From contig JAPEHQ010000010.1 of assembly GCA_027405735.1 (NCBI GenBank), forward strand, positions 1,984,001-2,048,000: DNA of 64,000 nt, in the 5' to 3' direction. Within the stretch, counting starts at the first letter, position 1. The number at the start of each line of letters is the position of its first letter. The translations under genes and the position numbers were made by a program. Positions 23,653-34,132 of this stretch are shown piece by piece. Under the pieces are notes generated by a model. That model worked only from the letters and a program-made list of their open reading frames with translations, did no database searches and had not been told where the DNA came from. This DNA is from Mucor racemosus. Lineage: Eukaryota > Mucoromycota > Mucoromycetes > Mucorales > Mucoraceae.

Positions 23653-24551
23653 ACGTGCCACCAGCTTTAAACCTGCACAAATTTTAACTTTTTTTAAGAG
23701 CTATCAACTCACCCAAAACTAACGATACAATAAAAAAAATCCATAACAATCATTATTTAAACCTTTGTAAACAATTGTTATGGCTCGAATACTTAATTTT
23801 ACTATAAAATCATTCTGTTGATAGCCCTTGAAAATAGACGGTATTTCAAAATTTAAGCTGTGTGCTCTTAGGTGAGGGTAACTTTTGAAACAAGGATACT
23901 CTGTGACACATAACCTCCTTACCTTAAACCCAGCTTACGTAAGCAATGCATGAAATCACCATTTTCGCTATCAACTTTCCGAAAAATAAAGATATAATAA
24001 ATCAGAGCCATAACAATCATTATTTAAACCTTTGTGAACAATTATTATGACTTTAACAGTTATTTTTATTATAAAATCATTTTACTGATACCCAAAGTAC
24101 CATTGCAAATGCAATTGAATCAAAATGTACTGTGGTGCTGCCAAGAGGGAAGCTCGTTTGCGATGTGACTATACATTCAAGTCTCTGGAGAAAAACATCC
24201 ATTCTTTTCTGGATACCTCTGGTAACCTGACTCAAATCAGACATTATTTCAAAAGGTCGATGGACTACATCGAAGCTTATAGCAAATGTAGAGAAGTTGT
24301 CCAAGAAGTTAAGAAATTTGTCGAAAAAAATATTTATCTCATAGAAAATTTAGAATTCCTAACGATTTGTTATAAAAATAAAATGTTTGTTTAAACTTAT
24401 TATACTTCTCAATCTCTCAAATAACAAATGAGCTACATTACCTGCCATGAGATGCCTCCAAAAAAAATACATATTGAAATAGCGGCGTTCCAAAATAAAT
24501 AAAAATTGAAACAAAATTAAAGTTTACACAGATTTAAAGCTGGTGGCACGT
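23653..24551 (+). mobile_element. Tc1/mariner (IS630)-type transposon remnant inside the LINE
   Basis: An 899-bp insert is bounded by ACGTGCCACCAGCTTTAAA and its exact inverse, with weaker inverted similarity continuing for about 15 nt more. TA flanks it on both sides (23651-23652 and 24552-24553). Inside are two 85-bp direct copies (from about 23741 and 24010), each starting CCATAACAATCATTATTTAA and able to fold on itself (CCATAACAAT/ATTGTTATGG in the first). A transposase end fragment is on the plus strand. The size is too short for a full transposase. Confidence 0.8.
24089..24394 (+). pseudogene. DDE transposase C-terminal fragment
   Basis: From TAC at 24089 the frame reads YPKYHCKCN, a stop, then IKMYCGAAKREARLRCDYTF and on to IRHYFKRSMDYIEAY. 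This matches in layout the last part of fungal DDE transposases that read YPKFHC-x-x-NFIEM-x-WG. Here the Phe codon is a stop and the catalytic Glu position is Lys, so the product would be dead. The N-terminal two thirds are missing. The part from 24125 would otherwise look like a free-standing 89-residue gene. Confidence 0.6.
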
Positions 24552-24745
24552 TAGTAGTATATTCAGTTTCTTGTTTTTAAGTAGTGCCACAAACTTGTCA
24601 GATGCTTCAGTGTTAGTATTTAAGTATAGATTTCCGCAATTTACAGAACCTATTTTGATGTGTAAATGTTTAGTTGGATTCATATTAATATTATTATTTT
24701 GTTTTTTATATATTCTTTTCTTTTTTTTTTAAAAAAAAAAAACTA

Positions 24746-26149
24746 TTAATCCAAGGAAGTCAACCGACCAGCATCAAGTGTCAATTGTTTGCTGCTTATT
24801 TTATTAGTAGGGGTAGAAGCTTCTCTCGCTTCAGGTGAGATGGCTTCCTGCAGGTTTCTTTTGACATTTGGGGTCGTAGTTTTACCCTTTCCTTTATCTA
24901 CAGAGGCCTTTCTAGTTTTGATCATACCTAATTTTTGTTGTTGGTCACCTCTCAAACTTTGTGGAGTAGATACCAATTTTCTAGGATTAATTTCATTCAA
25001 GTTTTGAGTCGTCGGTTGTGCACTACTTGATCTTGTCATTGGTGAACTTTTTTTGTCCAAATTGATTACATTAACAACTTCAATAGATGTAGTCTCTTCA
25101 TCTATTGTATCCTCATCCTCATTGTTGCTGTCACCTTCTTCTAAGGTCTTGTAGTAGTTAGAAGTTTCAGCATCGGATCTTTTTCCTTTATTCAATATTT
25201 GAATAAATCTACTTTCAGTGTTAAGGCCTGGTACATCAGAGGTCGAAATATCGGACTCTGAAACATTTTCAGGGGCAACCGATTTGGTGGTCTCGTTGTT
25301 GTTAAATTTCTCTTTGTTCCAAGGAGCTGTAGGACAACCTGCTTGTAAGTGATTAGGACTATTGCAGCGATGACACAGCTTTGGACTCTTCTTAGGACAA
25401 TCAGGACAGATAGGTTTCATCTGAGACCATACTAAGTTCGTTCAGCAATCTGTTAGTACCTTCCAATGCGACTTGAGGAGTCAACTCCTTGAAGTCCTTC
25501 TCCTTATTTTTGCTATTGATCGTGGCGTATCCGCGGCCAGTAAACCAATCAGAGTCTCCAGACTTTGAGATACCCTGAGGACGTCTCCATATTGTTCGAA
25601 AGTCTTGATTAACGCATCTTTAAGAATATCATCTTCCAAGAGAGGCAGTTCAGTGATCCCAATATTGATTACCTTCACATCATGACTTAAAGTTTTGTTA
25701 ACTTCGATTGTCTTCCCATTGACTTGAAATTCTTTCAATAAAGCTTCCCTGCAAGAATTTTCAGTTGAGAAGTCTATTTCAATGGCTTTTCTCTTGTTTT
25801 TACCAACAATTCTTGGTTTCAGTTCTAGGGCTTTAGGATATTGTTCACGCAATACTTTCAATATGGATTTTTCTTTAAATTCCATGCCTAAAAACTGGGC
25901 ACAGTCAATAACAATTGAATTTCTTTCCTTCGCTTCTATGAAGGTAGAGTACGCATTTAAAGGTTTAAACTCGTCAATTTCAACATTTGGAGAGACTTCA
26001 AAGGCATGTCTTGTTTGAAATTTGAGAGCGTCAGTGAAAGATTTATACGAAAATAATTTATTACCAGGATTATGGCTAGAATCCTGCGTACTCCTACCTT
26101 GGAAGGTAGGATCACGATTATTAGTTGAGAAAGCTATGTTTTTGATCAT
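24746..26149 (-). pseudogene. LINE ORF1 (nucleic-acid-binding, zinc knuckle), frameshifted
   Basis: This is the minus-strand counterpart of the intact ORF1 at 60177-61691. Shared signposts include SHNPGNKLF/RHNPHNQPF, VSPN, IVIDCAQFLGM/IVMDCSQFDGM and EQYP. The frame changes near 25480 (the aligned text WFTGRGYATIN lies in another frame) and resumes at about 25420 with CHRCNSPNHLQAGC, a CCHC knuckle. The C-terminal half is polar and acidic. The first four codons (MIKN) lie in flanking Rep-B DNA; the position of the element's own ATG has become ATA at 26137. Confidence 0.8.
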
Positions 26150-26926
26150 TTTCTGGTCGATTTTACAAATCAATTTTGGAACTCAGTTAGCATAGGGTTA
26201 AGCTGTAATGTAAACTATTACTTTGATTATCTCGACGAAAATTAATATTTTTCGCTGAAACTAAAAATGCAAAGTAGCCTAATGTTGGATCTACCTTGTG
26301 AATACAAAAAATTAACACCTTAATTTAGGCTCTCGGTTTTTTACAATATACTTTAGGTAAATCTTGATGAATTATGGTCAACATTTGGCCAGTGCACTTA
26401 TATTCTGGAATTAATATTTCTATTTTCCGAGAGATATCAATGGCTAATAAAGTGAAGTGTGAATGAAGGTGTACATCTCCTTCGAAGATTTTATGTGGTT
26501 TGACTCAATATTAAGCGAAAACATTTGAAAACCATTTAAAAGCCATCTGAAGCCTCTTTTCCTACAGCCGTAAAAACCGACAATAAAAACCTCATCTCGA
26601 TGAATTTCAATTTTATTAACTTCCAACTTTACATGAAGGTAGGTACACACCTTGTTGGGTACAAGGGTCTCAAAGGGCAACTTCCACAACCTACTGCCTG
26701 TCCAGAAAAGTTATTCCAAAGTGCACCTATACTTTACTGCGCCCTTTTAACGAAAGCAATAAAAAATGCGATCTTTATAAATAATAATCCAGGTAAGCTG
26801 CCACTCTACATGATTATAGGTATAGGTAGTAAATATTCCAAGTATATCCAATACCAGCTTGCAGAAATCATTATGAATTCGGTAAATTTGAACAAAGTGT
26901 TGATTACTGCCTGCTGTTCACATTAG
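26138..26926 (+). repeat. Rep-B, middle part
   Basis: It resumes Rep-B after the LINE: AAATCAATTTTGG, GTAATGTAAACTA and GATTATCTCGACGAAAA match 54425-54500 and onward to about 55190. It is interrupted at the TAG at 26924-26926 by the CACTA element. Confidence 0.7.
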
Positions 26927-29877
26927 CACTACGGCCGAACTATGCTTCCCATGGGCATAATGATCTGCACAGATGGGCAGAATAAAACATTTGTGTAGAT
27001 AAGGCAGCCCAGATGAGCAGAGCAATGAGATCAAAGTTTTTTAATCAATTCACTAAAGTATATCAGTCATAATATAATTAATAACGAAGATAATTTGAAT
27101 GGATTGAAACAGATGCGAGTTACTCTGATTCAATAGAATTGCTTTATTGACCAGATATAGTATATCAATTTGATATTTGGGGTTTGAAAGAGTTCTGCCC
27201 ATGTTCTTCTTCTTTCGGGGGCCAAATGGGAACAACGACAATAACCTGTTTGGTAACATCAAAAGTATTTATACCTTTGTAAACTCCTGTTTGTAACACA
27301 ATATTTTTCTTCCCTACTCTTTCCTCAGCTCTTTTATTTATCTTTAAAATTACAACAAAAATACTAATATTCTTTTATGAACTGAAATCAAGTAGCAAGT
27401 CGAAGTACATGTTTTTTCTATTGTTTATTTAAAAATAAATTATTAACTGTTAACGTTAGGACACGTTATAATATCTTTCTGGAACAAAAAAAAACGTCCA
27501 GGACTTAATCATTTTGTTCCATTATCTACGTTATAATCAATGCTTTTTTGATCTACAGTCGATATCTACCTGGAGAAAAACTGGTGATTATAAAAGTATA
27601 TATAGTATTGACTTGATTTGAATGAATGAATAAACTCATGTTAGTCTATTTAGTTTTAGTGGCCAGCAGCTAATAAGAAGGGGAAAACAAGAAGATGTTG
27701 TCTTGTATATCACTACCAACTATCAAAGGTACACCATAATTATTACTTATTAGCTTGTTATTAATGATTGATTTTATTAATAAATCAAATTTTATAGGTC
27801 AAAAGTAAGTTTGTTCCGGTAAAGCATTAAATAAATTGGCTTGGGACAAAGAGGAGGGTAAAAAGGCGGCAATAGGTTTCAGTGATGACCATGTTTATGT
27901 TTATGATGTTGGAAAGGTAAGACTAAAACTTAATGTAAATTATCTCTAGCGCAAGAGTTATAAAGTAATACTATATTATCATCAAATAAACCACCATAAA
28001 TTATTAAGATGTATGAAGATATACAGTGATAAGCTTGAATAAGTGAGTACAGCATCGTAAATTCTTGAAAAAGTTCTAAAGTATTATAAAATCTCTTATT
28101 TTTAAGACTCACAAGGCTTATAAGCGGAATATTAATTTAGAAAATTATTCTTGTCCAGATCATCAATTTTGACATTTTTTAATTTTTTTTTCTGATTTTG
28201 CAAATCTAGAGTTAATTATACTACCAATTATAAAAACAAAAAATATGTACATATACAGAATTTAGCCTTCTATTTGCTCAATAAAAAATAATAAACATTT
28301 TTATTGTAAAATATTAAATGAAAATCCTTTAACCAAAAAACCGTTTTTGGGGAAAAAGTACAAATTTTCATTACTTGACATTTAATATTAAGCTTTTATA
28401 AAATGCGTATTAGTCATGGTTACAATTTTCTCTCACAATGTGGTATATATAAACGTTGATTTTGGTATCAAAATTTGATTTTTCTGTTTTCTGATCAAAA
28501 TCATGAGTGTTGGTAAGGGTAAAATGAGTCCCAAAAATGTCCGCTACAAAAACTGAATTTTCAGATTGTACATGGTTAAATATAGGAAAAGTTGAAAAAA
28601 ACGCCTTTTTATTTAAAACTTAGATATACTGTACCATAGTATAAGAGACTTAGCCGTTCAATCTTGCTATGCTCAATTACGGCGTTGCTCTACGGGCTCG
28701 CTTTTGAAAATTTTTAATGAATGTGTGATATGACAGACGGTTTTTTTAGTAGAAAATGCATGTTTATATTATAGTAACAAATATTGCCTATTTTGCTTAG
28801 TTTATAGTTCAGGCGCTGTAATGCTGCTTTTACATTGACTGAAACTGTACAATTTAGCAGGGTTTTAAATGCGCTAAATAATGTAAAGCCTTGAAAATCC
28901 TTTTCTACGTGTGTTGTTTCTTTCTTTTTGTTTCATATTCCAAGGATATTATTCACCGTTTGATAAGGCATATTAGACTATCGAGCTTCTATTCTTTTCT
29001 TTTATCTGAATAATACGCATGTTAATATAAGGGACTAATATTTTTAATATAGGTAGCAGTCGTTATATTAGGGACTGATATCTTCATTTAACTGCATTTT
29101 AAGATCAAATATCATTATTTACTACTGTATTGTTGGACGTACTTTTTGATTACCAGATCAAATCGAAGACAATGATATTTATATCTAATAAATGGAAAGG
29201 TAGAACTGGCTACAAACCCACAAAATGTTCCAGAAAAGTGATGAAATTTCAAATGGTATGTACACAAAAAAATAATAATCTAATGTTTTGTTTAATAACC
29301 ATAGTTTCGATTGTTTAGCTATTGTATACTTCAAAAAAAAAATCTTTTTACAGCTGACAATCGTAAACTAAAATCGTAAGTTTAAAGAAGGTTAATTTGT
29401 TTAAGATTTATGTGTGATAAAGTAACATATATAATATTAGATTTGGCTTGCGTATAAATTTAAGCAGTAAGTGTTATTTAAGTTTATGCTCAAGCAAAAA
29501 CCATTGTTGCTGTAAACATTATAGCTATAAACATATTTACAAAAAATGATGATAATTGTAAATATATTAGTTCTTGCATGTATTATTGTTCTACATCAAC
29601 AACGCATTGAATTGTATTATTGTCTATAATCTATATTAATAAAAGCAAATGTAATTTAAAAACCCATTATTTCAGTAAAATATGCAATGAAATTTTGAGA
29701 ACGGCACAATGCTCATGTACAAACGTACAAACCAATTTGTGCCTATACGATCAGTTCATTATACTCACGGTCAGATTTTATTATTATGCACAAATAGGGA
29801 TGATAATGATATGCTTATGGGCAATTCTATGACTATTCACACATAGGATTAATGTTATGCACAGGTCGGCCGTAGTG
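26927..29877 (-). mobile_element. CACTA-type DNA transposon, copy B, both ends present
   Basis: A 2951-bp element starts CACTACGGCCGAAC and ends GTCGGCCGTAGTG, an inverted terminal repeat of about 13 bp. It is flanked by TAG on both sides (26924-26926, 29878-29880). A CACTA start, a 3-bp target duplication and dense subterminal motifs (TGTGCATAA, CATAAGCATATCATTA, GGGCA) are the defining marks of the CACTA/EnSpm/CMC superfamily. It is reversed relative to copy A. It has no transposase frame. It carries the WD40 fragment at 27803-27916. The first 870 bp (26927-27800) are not shared with copies A and C and may hold further captured or promoter-like DNA. Confidence 0.82.
27803..27916 (+). pseudogene. 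Captured WD40 fragment, dynein intermediate chain-like (copy B)
   Basis: The frame runs AAG, TAA, then VCSGKALNKLAWDKEEGKKA and on to DDHVYVYDVGK, ending at a GTAAG donor-like site at 27917. The WD40 text is the best preserved of the three copies (Trp of LAWDKE is intact). The upstream TAA is at the same codon as in copies A and C. The sequence to its left differs from A and C, so the fragment is shorter here. Confidence 0.6.
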
Positions 29878-30670
29878 TAGGGATGCTGTTGAGCCCAGCT
29901 TACATTATACTGATATATTTGGCTGGCAAAATGTAGCTCGACACCAATGCTAATTCACGCCCACTAAAGTCAGTAAGGTCACCAGTTCTCACCAAATATG
30001 GATCCAAATAAGCTCGCGTTGCAATGTTTGGTATTTCCAGTGCTAATCCACGGAATTGCAAAAGGTTCAGCCTCCCCGAATTGATGTGGAAATGGAGAAA
30101 TCAAAACTCGCACTTGCTTAACCTATTTTTATGGGCTGCTTCAAATATTCTGAGCATTTTTATAAAATCAAATAATAGTTCAAATCTGAACTTTGAAGTT
30201 TTACTTGACACATAGTGGATATACAAAGAACATATTTTGATTTCATTAGCTAACAGCTGTTTTTTGAAGAAGTATACCATCATTGTCGACAAGAAACCTG
30301 TCTTCCTCTGCTTAAAAAAAATTGAACTGGAAAAATGCTTGTAATAATCAATAAATACTGATTCAAAGGGGCTGTAACCTGTAAGTTTCAAAATATACTG
30401 TACTACAGTTATAACATTATCCAGCGCTAAATAATTTTAGTATCCCATGGATTTGCTATATAAATCTTACGAATCAAGAGTACCATTTTTCCAAATGGGA
30501 TTTGTTGCTAATAAAGAGACAATTTGAAATTAGAAATGAGGATACCAAACTTAATAACTAAACGTCGTACTTATACATGACCAATGCTGTCGTATAGTGC
30601 AATGTGTTTTGAATTTATTTTTCAAAAAGTTTAAGTTTCAAATATTGACTGAATTAACTGTAAGCAAATA
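29878..30670 (+). repeat. Rep-B, last part
   Basis: After the CACTA element Rep-B continues: GGCTGGCAAAATG, CCACTAAAGTCAGTAAGG and ATTTCATTAGCTAACAGCTG match 7590-7800 and, reversed, 3840-4650. The right limit is where I lose similarity. Confidence 0.65.
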
Positions 30671-31231
30671 AATATTAGAAAATAAAAAACCTTTGTTTCT
30701 TAAATAAACTGATCTACTAATAACCCGCAGTAAATAGACAACACATTTTATACAGCTTTATCTACTATCGAGTTATAGATAAATTAAGATTTAATGAAAG
30801 ACAGTTGACTTAAATGTAAAATTGTGGTGCACAAAAAGTCTATATTTATGAAACAATTTGAGAGTAAAATGTTTTATTTAAAACCGTAAATTAATGAAGA
30901 ATTGGATGGGCTACAAAAATCAATTAATGATCAGGTAACGGTAAATATACAGTTTTTTGTCAAATATTGGAAGCATTTCCTAATTTCCAGTATTTTGAAC
31001 ATTTACAGCTTAAAAATAGACTACAACAGCTTAAAGCGTGCGATTTAATTGAAAGTCCGAGAGACTCGATTATGAACAAGACATTAAATTTTTTTCGAAA
31101 TTTTGATAGAACGATATGATTGGCCGGTTTATAGCCCAGCGAAATTGACGCTCTTTCAAATTTCAAGCAATATTAGTGGCTCCCATCATTTGAATCATTT
31201 TTTGAGGATGTTTTTGATGGTATATCTGTCA
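30671..31231. other. Unassigned AT-rich stretch
   Basis: No gene is seen. The last 60 bases may be a worn additional copy of the tandem unit that begins at 31232. Confidence 0.4.
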
Positions 31232-31762
31232 TTACTCCATGAAAAATGCAGCTACAATTAAGAAAAAAGATGGAAATGAAAACGGCACATTTTGCGCACA
31301 TTACAGTACCAAAAAAACAGAAATTCAAATGCTTTAATGTTTCGTTTTGGATTGATAAAAATCATCAGTCATTTAGCCAATTTGTATGGATTTGGAGATA
31401 AGGCATCATTACTCGAGCAAAATTGTAGCTAGAATTCAGTAAAATGATGTAAATAAACAAAAAAAATGCCGCACATCCTGTATTTTTTAAAATAAAGACC
31501 TATAAGAGTCTTCATGTTTCAATTTTTGATTAATAAAAATGATTAGTCATCTAGCTGATTTTTAAAGATTGTTGTATGATGTATTGTTACTCCACCAAAA
31601 ATACGCTTATAATAAAGCAAAATAGTGCAGATAAAATTGCACATCTGCATCAAATTGAGGCACTATAAAATACAGCTTGAAAAAAGACATAATGCTGTTT
31701 ACTGGAGCTTTGCGAATGACCAATTATTTGGCAAATTTGGCATTTCTGGATATTGCAAATAT
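31232..31762 (+). repeat. Degenerate tandem array, period about 177 bp, three units
   Basis: The units begin at 31232, 31409 and 31587 with TTACTCCATG, TTACTCGAG and TTACTCCACC. Each contains a GCAAAA/AAGCAAAAT-like part, a GCACAT part, and (in the first two) a TTTTTGATTAATAAAAAT-like part followed by CATTTAGC or CATCTAGC. Similarity is low but the spacing is regular. The function is unknown. Confidence 0.5.
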
Positions 31763-32218
31763 GAAACGCTTTTACCAGACATTAAATGTAACGTAACTAC
31801 TTTTTTTTTTGTAATTTGATATAAGCGTTTGCTTAGAATCTCTTTATTGTTGCCCCCATGATGTATGATAAATAAAGAGAGGAGATAAAATTTCATAATT
31901 CCAGTGTATATAGTATGTAGGGTATACGATGTACCATGTAAAATTGAACGCATATGTTTGTATCGGTACAACTCATACTTTTATGTATAATAAAAGTTAT
32001 ATCAACTAAATCTGTGTCTAAGACTTACCACTCTTATTAAGCTTTGCATTTTGATAAATTAAATGGTGTGATGTTACATTTACTATGACATTCTATATCG
32101 CTTTATATAAAGATATTCATATTTCTCCTTCTTGTAAAGAACATGAATTACAATATATTTTTGGCAGGCATCTGAATGATATCTACTATTACATTTTATA
32201 GTAAAAAGTAACACAGTA
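31763..32218. other. Unassigned stretch before the MITE
   Basis: No gene or repeat match is seen. It includes a T11 run at 31801-31811. Confidence 0.4.
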
Positions 32219-32288
32219 CAGTCGTGATTCGATTTAATGGACTCAAAAATAAGGGATTTTCGATTTAAGGGACACTTTGAAATCTCCC

Positions 32289-32322
<34 letters not shown>

Positions 32323-32732
32323 CACGTAATTTTACTGCCTAAATTCACTGAATCGATTAAGTGAATAGTAAACAATTTTGTTTTTTCTAGCCCACTATAT
32401 TAATAAAATACAAAAATATCATTGTATAAAACTGTATTTAGCCGATAATAATTTGATCTGGTCGCCATGAAATTAGAAGAAATATAGAGAATAACCAGAT
32501 TACGTGCCTAATTTATCTCAGTTTTTTGTTATCCTCTGTTTAATTCAGTTGCTTAAATGTAAAAAGTCTTTATTAATTAACAGTATAATGTAATACTATA
32601 AACTAGTAATGTCTTTTTATTCTCACTTTTGACCCAATATTACGGAAAATGATTTATTCGATTTAGTAGAAAACTCGGTTTAGTGTCCACTTTTCTCTCT
32701 CTCAACAATTCTACAAAATCGAAGCACGACTG
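32219..32732. mobile_element. MITE of the pogo/Tc1-mariner type (514 bp)
   Basis: The termini are CAGTCGTGATTCGATTT and, inverted, CAGTCGTGCTTCGATTTT (one mismatch in about 17), flanked by TA on both sides (32217-32218, 32733-32734). A CAGT start with TA duplication is typical of pogo/Fot1 and Tc1-mariner relatives. Internal half-copies of the end occur (TTCGATTTAAGGGACACT; CGGTTTAGTGTCCACTT). No open frame codes for transposase. A run of about 32 T is inside at 32290-32321. Confidence 0.8.
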
Positions 32733-32954
32733 TAGAAAATACTACAGAAATACAGTACCTTAATTGTGAGGTTTAAATCCTACTTTCAATGTTAGCTCAA
32801 TGTTAGCTCAATGTGATGAGCTCAATATATATTACGTCAATGCATTTACATTCTATTATATATATATATATATATCATATTCATCTGAAATACCTGCTCG
32901 AAGCTGATAGCTCAACACTTGAAAAGTAATCTCGCAATATACACATCTCCGTTG

Positions 32955-33183
32955 TGTTAGTCTTTGAGGATATCAAACAGCTATTTTTGGAGCCAATTCC
33001 ATTTCTAATTCACATTGAAATATAATCCTTATAAATAATCTTTTAAACCAAGACCTAGAAGCTCTTGATTCTTTCTTTTACCATTAGTTTTTCCAGTAAT
33101 AAATCTTACGTTTTCTATAATAAATTTCTAGTCTTATTAATATTTTTTCTATAAGTAAGATTTTATATATCCATAGACTCTCA
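32955..33183 (+). repeat. Rep-d, first copy (possible solo LTR)
   Basis: It matches 59173-59405 closely (for example AAACCAAGACCTAGAAGCTC, TTGATTCTTTCTTTTACC). Ends read TGTTAG...CTCTCA, which fits an LTR of about 230 bp. No target duplication is evident here. Confidence 0.6.
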
Positions 33184-34132
33184 TGTTCTCAAAATTTTAT
33201 GAAGAAATAGGGAAGCAAGCCTTATGCCGGAGTCCCGAACTTCGCGAAATAATACCGGAGTTTGAAAAATATTCGCTTTTGCTGGCTATAGAGTATTTTA
33301 AGATGGTTCGCATGATTTTACGAGTATTGCATGAAAATCAGCTTCAATATGTATTGGGAAACAAAAGGAAGAATTGTAATTTAATTGAGTAAACAAAATT
33401 TGCGCAAAACCATCAGTTACTGAAAGTAATATGTATGTATAAGTAGAGACTAGAGTGGGGGGTTTTTTTTAACCGAACTAGTCGATAAGCTATTAATATA
33501 CCTACTATGTATTGCGACATTATGATTTTGTGGCAGCATTTACTTTTGATTCATATTTACAACATTTATAAATACCTTTTGTATATTAATACGCACTCTC
33601 ACTAATTTGATATAATACTATAGATTGTTGGTATTTGAACTTTAGTAAAATAGATAATTACAACAGCTTTGTATTTATACATTGAAAAAATCGGTATATG
33701 TATGTTTTTTTCTATTTATATTTCAAACACACAATAAATTTAAGATTGTAGTAGGCTGTTGTTTTCAAGTATCGTTTGTGTTTGTGTATTACATTTTACA
33801 ATTAACAATTAACATTCAAAAATAGTGATAATCGTATAAATGCGAAAAAACGTATCAAACTTGACAGATTTTTTAGTAATTATTTTGTTGAGAAATACAA
33901 GATATTCTCTTTAAATAAGCAAGTGTGTTTTTCTCTTCCAGATTGCAAATAATGGATATCTTTTTTGATCATTTCATTTAATTCAAATCAATGATTAAGG
34001 ATTTACCCACAGGTATGGATACAGAGCCTTACTTCAAAACTCAGTGCGCTGAAAATTCGATCAAGCTAACAAACTAGACTTCCCATTCCCCCCCCCCTTT
34101 TCTTTTTTTCAATATTTTTGCTTTTATTACGC
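33184..34132. other. Unassigned stretch upstream of the carrier gene
   Basis: An open frame at 33183-33392 begins with the last base of Rep-d (SPELREIIPEFEKY). I do not recognise it and it has no splice context, so it is not called. The rest is AT-rich. A C-rich run at 34088-34097 lies before the first exon of the carrier. Confidence 0.4.

Larger units (their letters stand above)
22580..24683 (-). pseudogene. LINE ORF2, endonuclease part only, split by an insertion
   Basis: On the minus strand the reading frame starts at the ATG at 24683 (HIKIGSVNCGNL), is broken at 24552 by the Tc1/mariner-type insertion, and resumes as LSQETNIPS at 23650. The APE-type endonuclease motifs QET, MAGDFNFSFD, STIDYMFAG and TDHALLS are present, followed by the charged linker (RLRAGKRW). 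After this the frame changes to unrelated residues and stops at 22580, so reverse transcriptase is absent. Removing the insert and one TA restores CTA CTA AGC CAA, that is, an open frame across the junction. Confidence 0.85.
22513..26137 (-). mobile_element. LINE (non-LTR retrotransposon), old copy, nested and internally deleted
   Basis: The element lies on the minus strand. Its 5' end is at 26137, at the position of the ORF1 start codon, and its 3' end is a run of ten A (T10 at 22513-22522 on the plus strand). ORF1 is frameshifted, ORF2 is split by a Tc1/mariner-type insertion, and the whole reverse-transcriptase region is missing between the coiled linker and a 3' UTR of about 60 nt. Flanks are Rep-B on both sides, and GTTTTTGATCATTTT next to the 5' end resembles GTTTTTTTTTGACCATTTT next to the A-run, a candidate imperfect target duplication. 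It is a relative of the element at 60177. Confidence 0.8.

Noticed and set aside
24125..24394. Possible free-standing 89-residue gene
   Set aside because: The frame continues upstream through a stop into transposase text (YPKYHC) and lies between inverted repeats, so it is a transposase remnant.
27053..27262. 69-residue minus-strand frame in CACTA copy B
   Set aside because: No recognisable transposase or host motif; only a short low-complexity basic patch.
27803..27916. A functional dynein gene exon
   Set aside because: The fragment is preceded by an in-frame TAA, lies inside a transposon and is present in several decayed copies.
33183..33392. 69-residue frame after Rep-d
   Set aside because: It starts on the last base of a repeat and shows no family motif or splice context.
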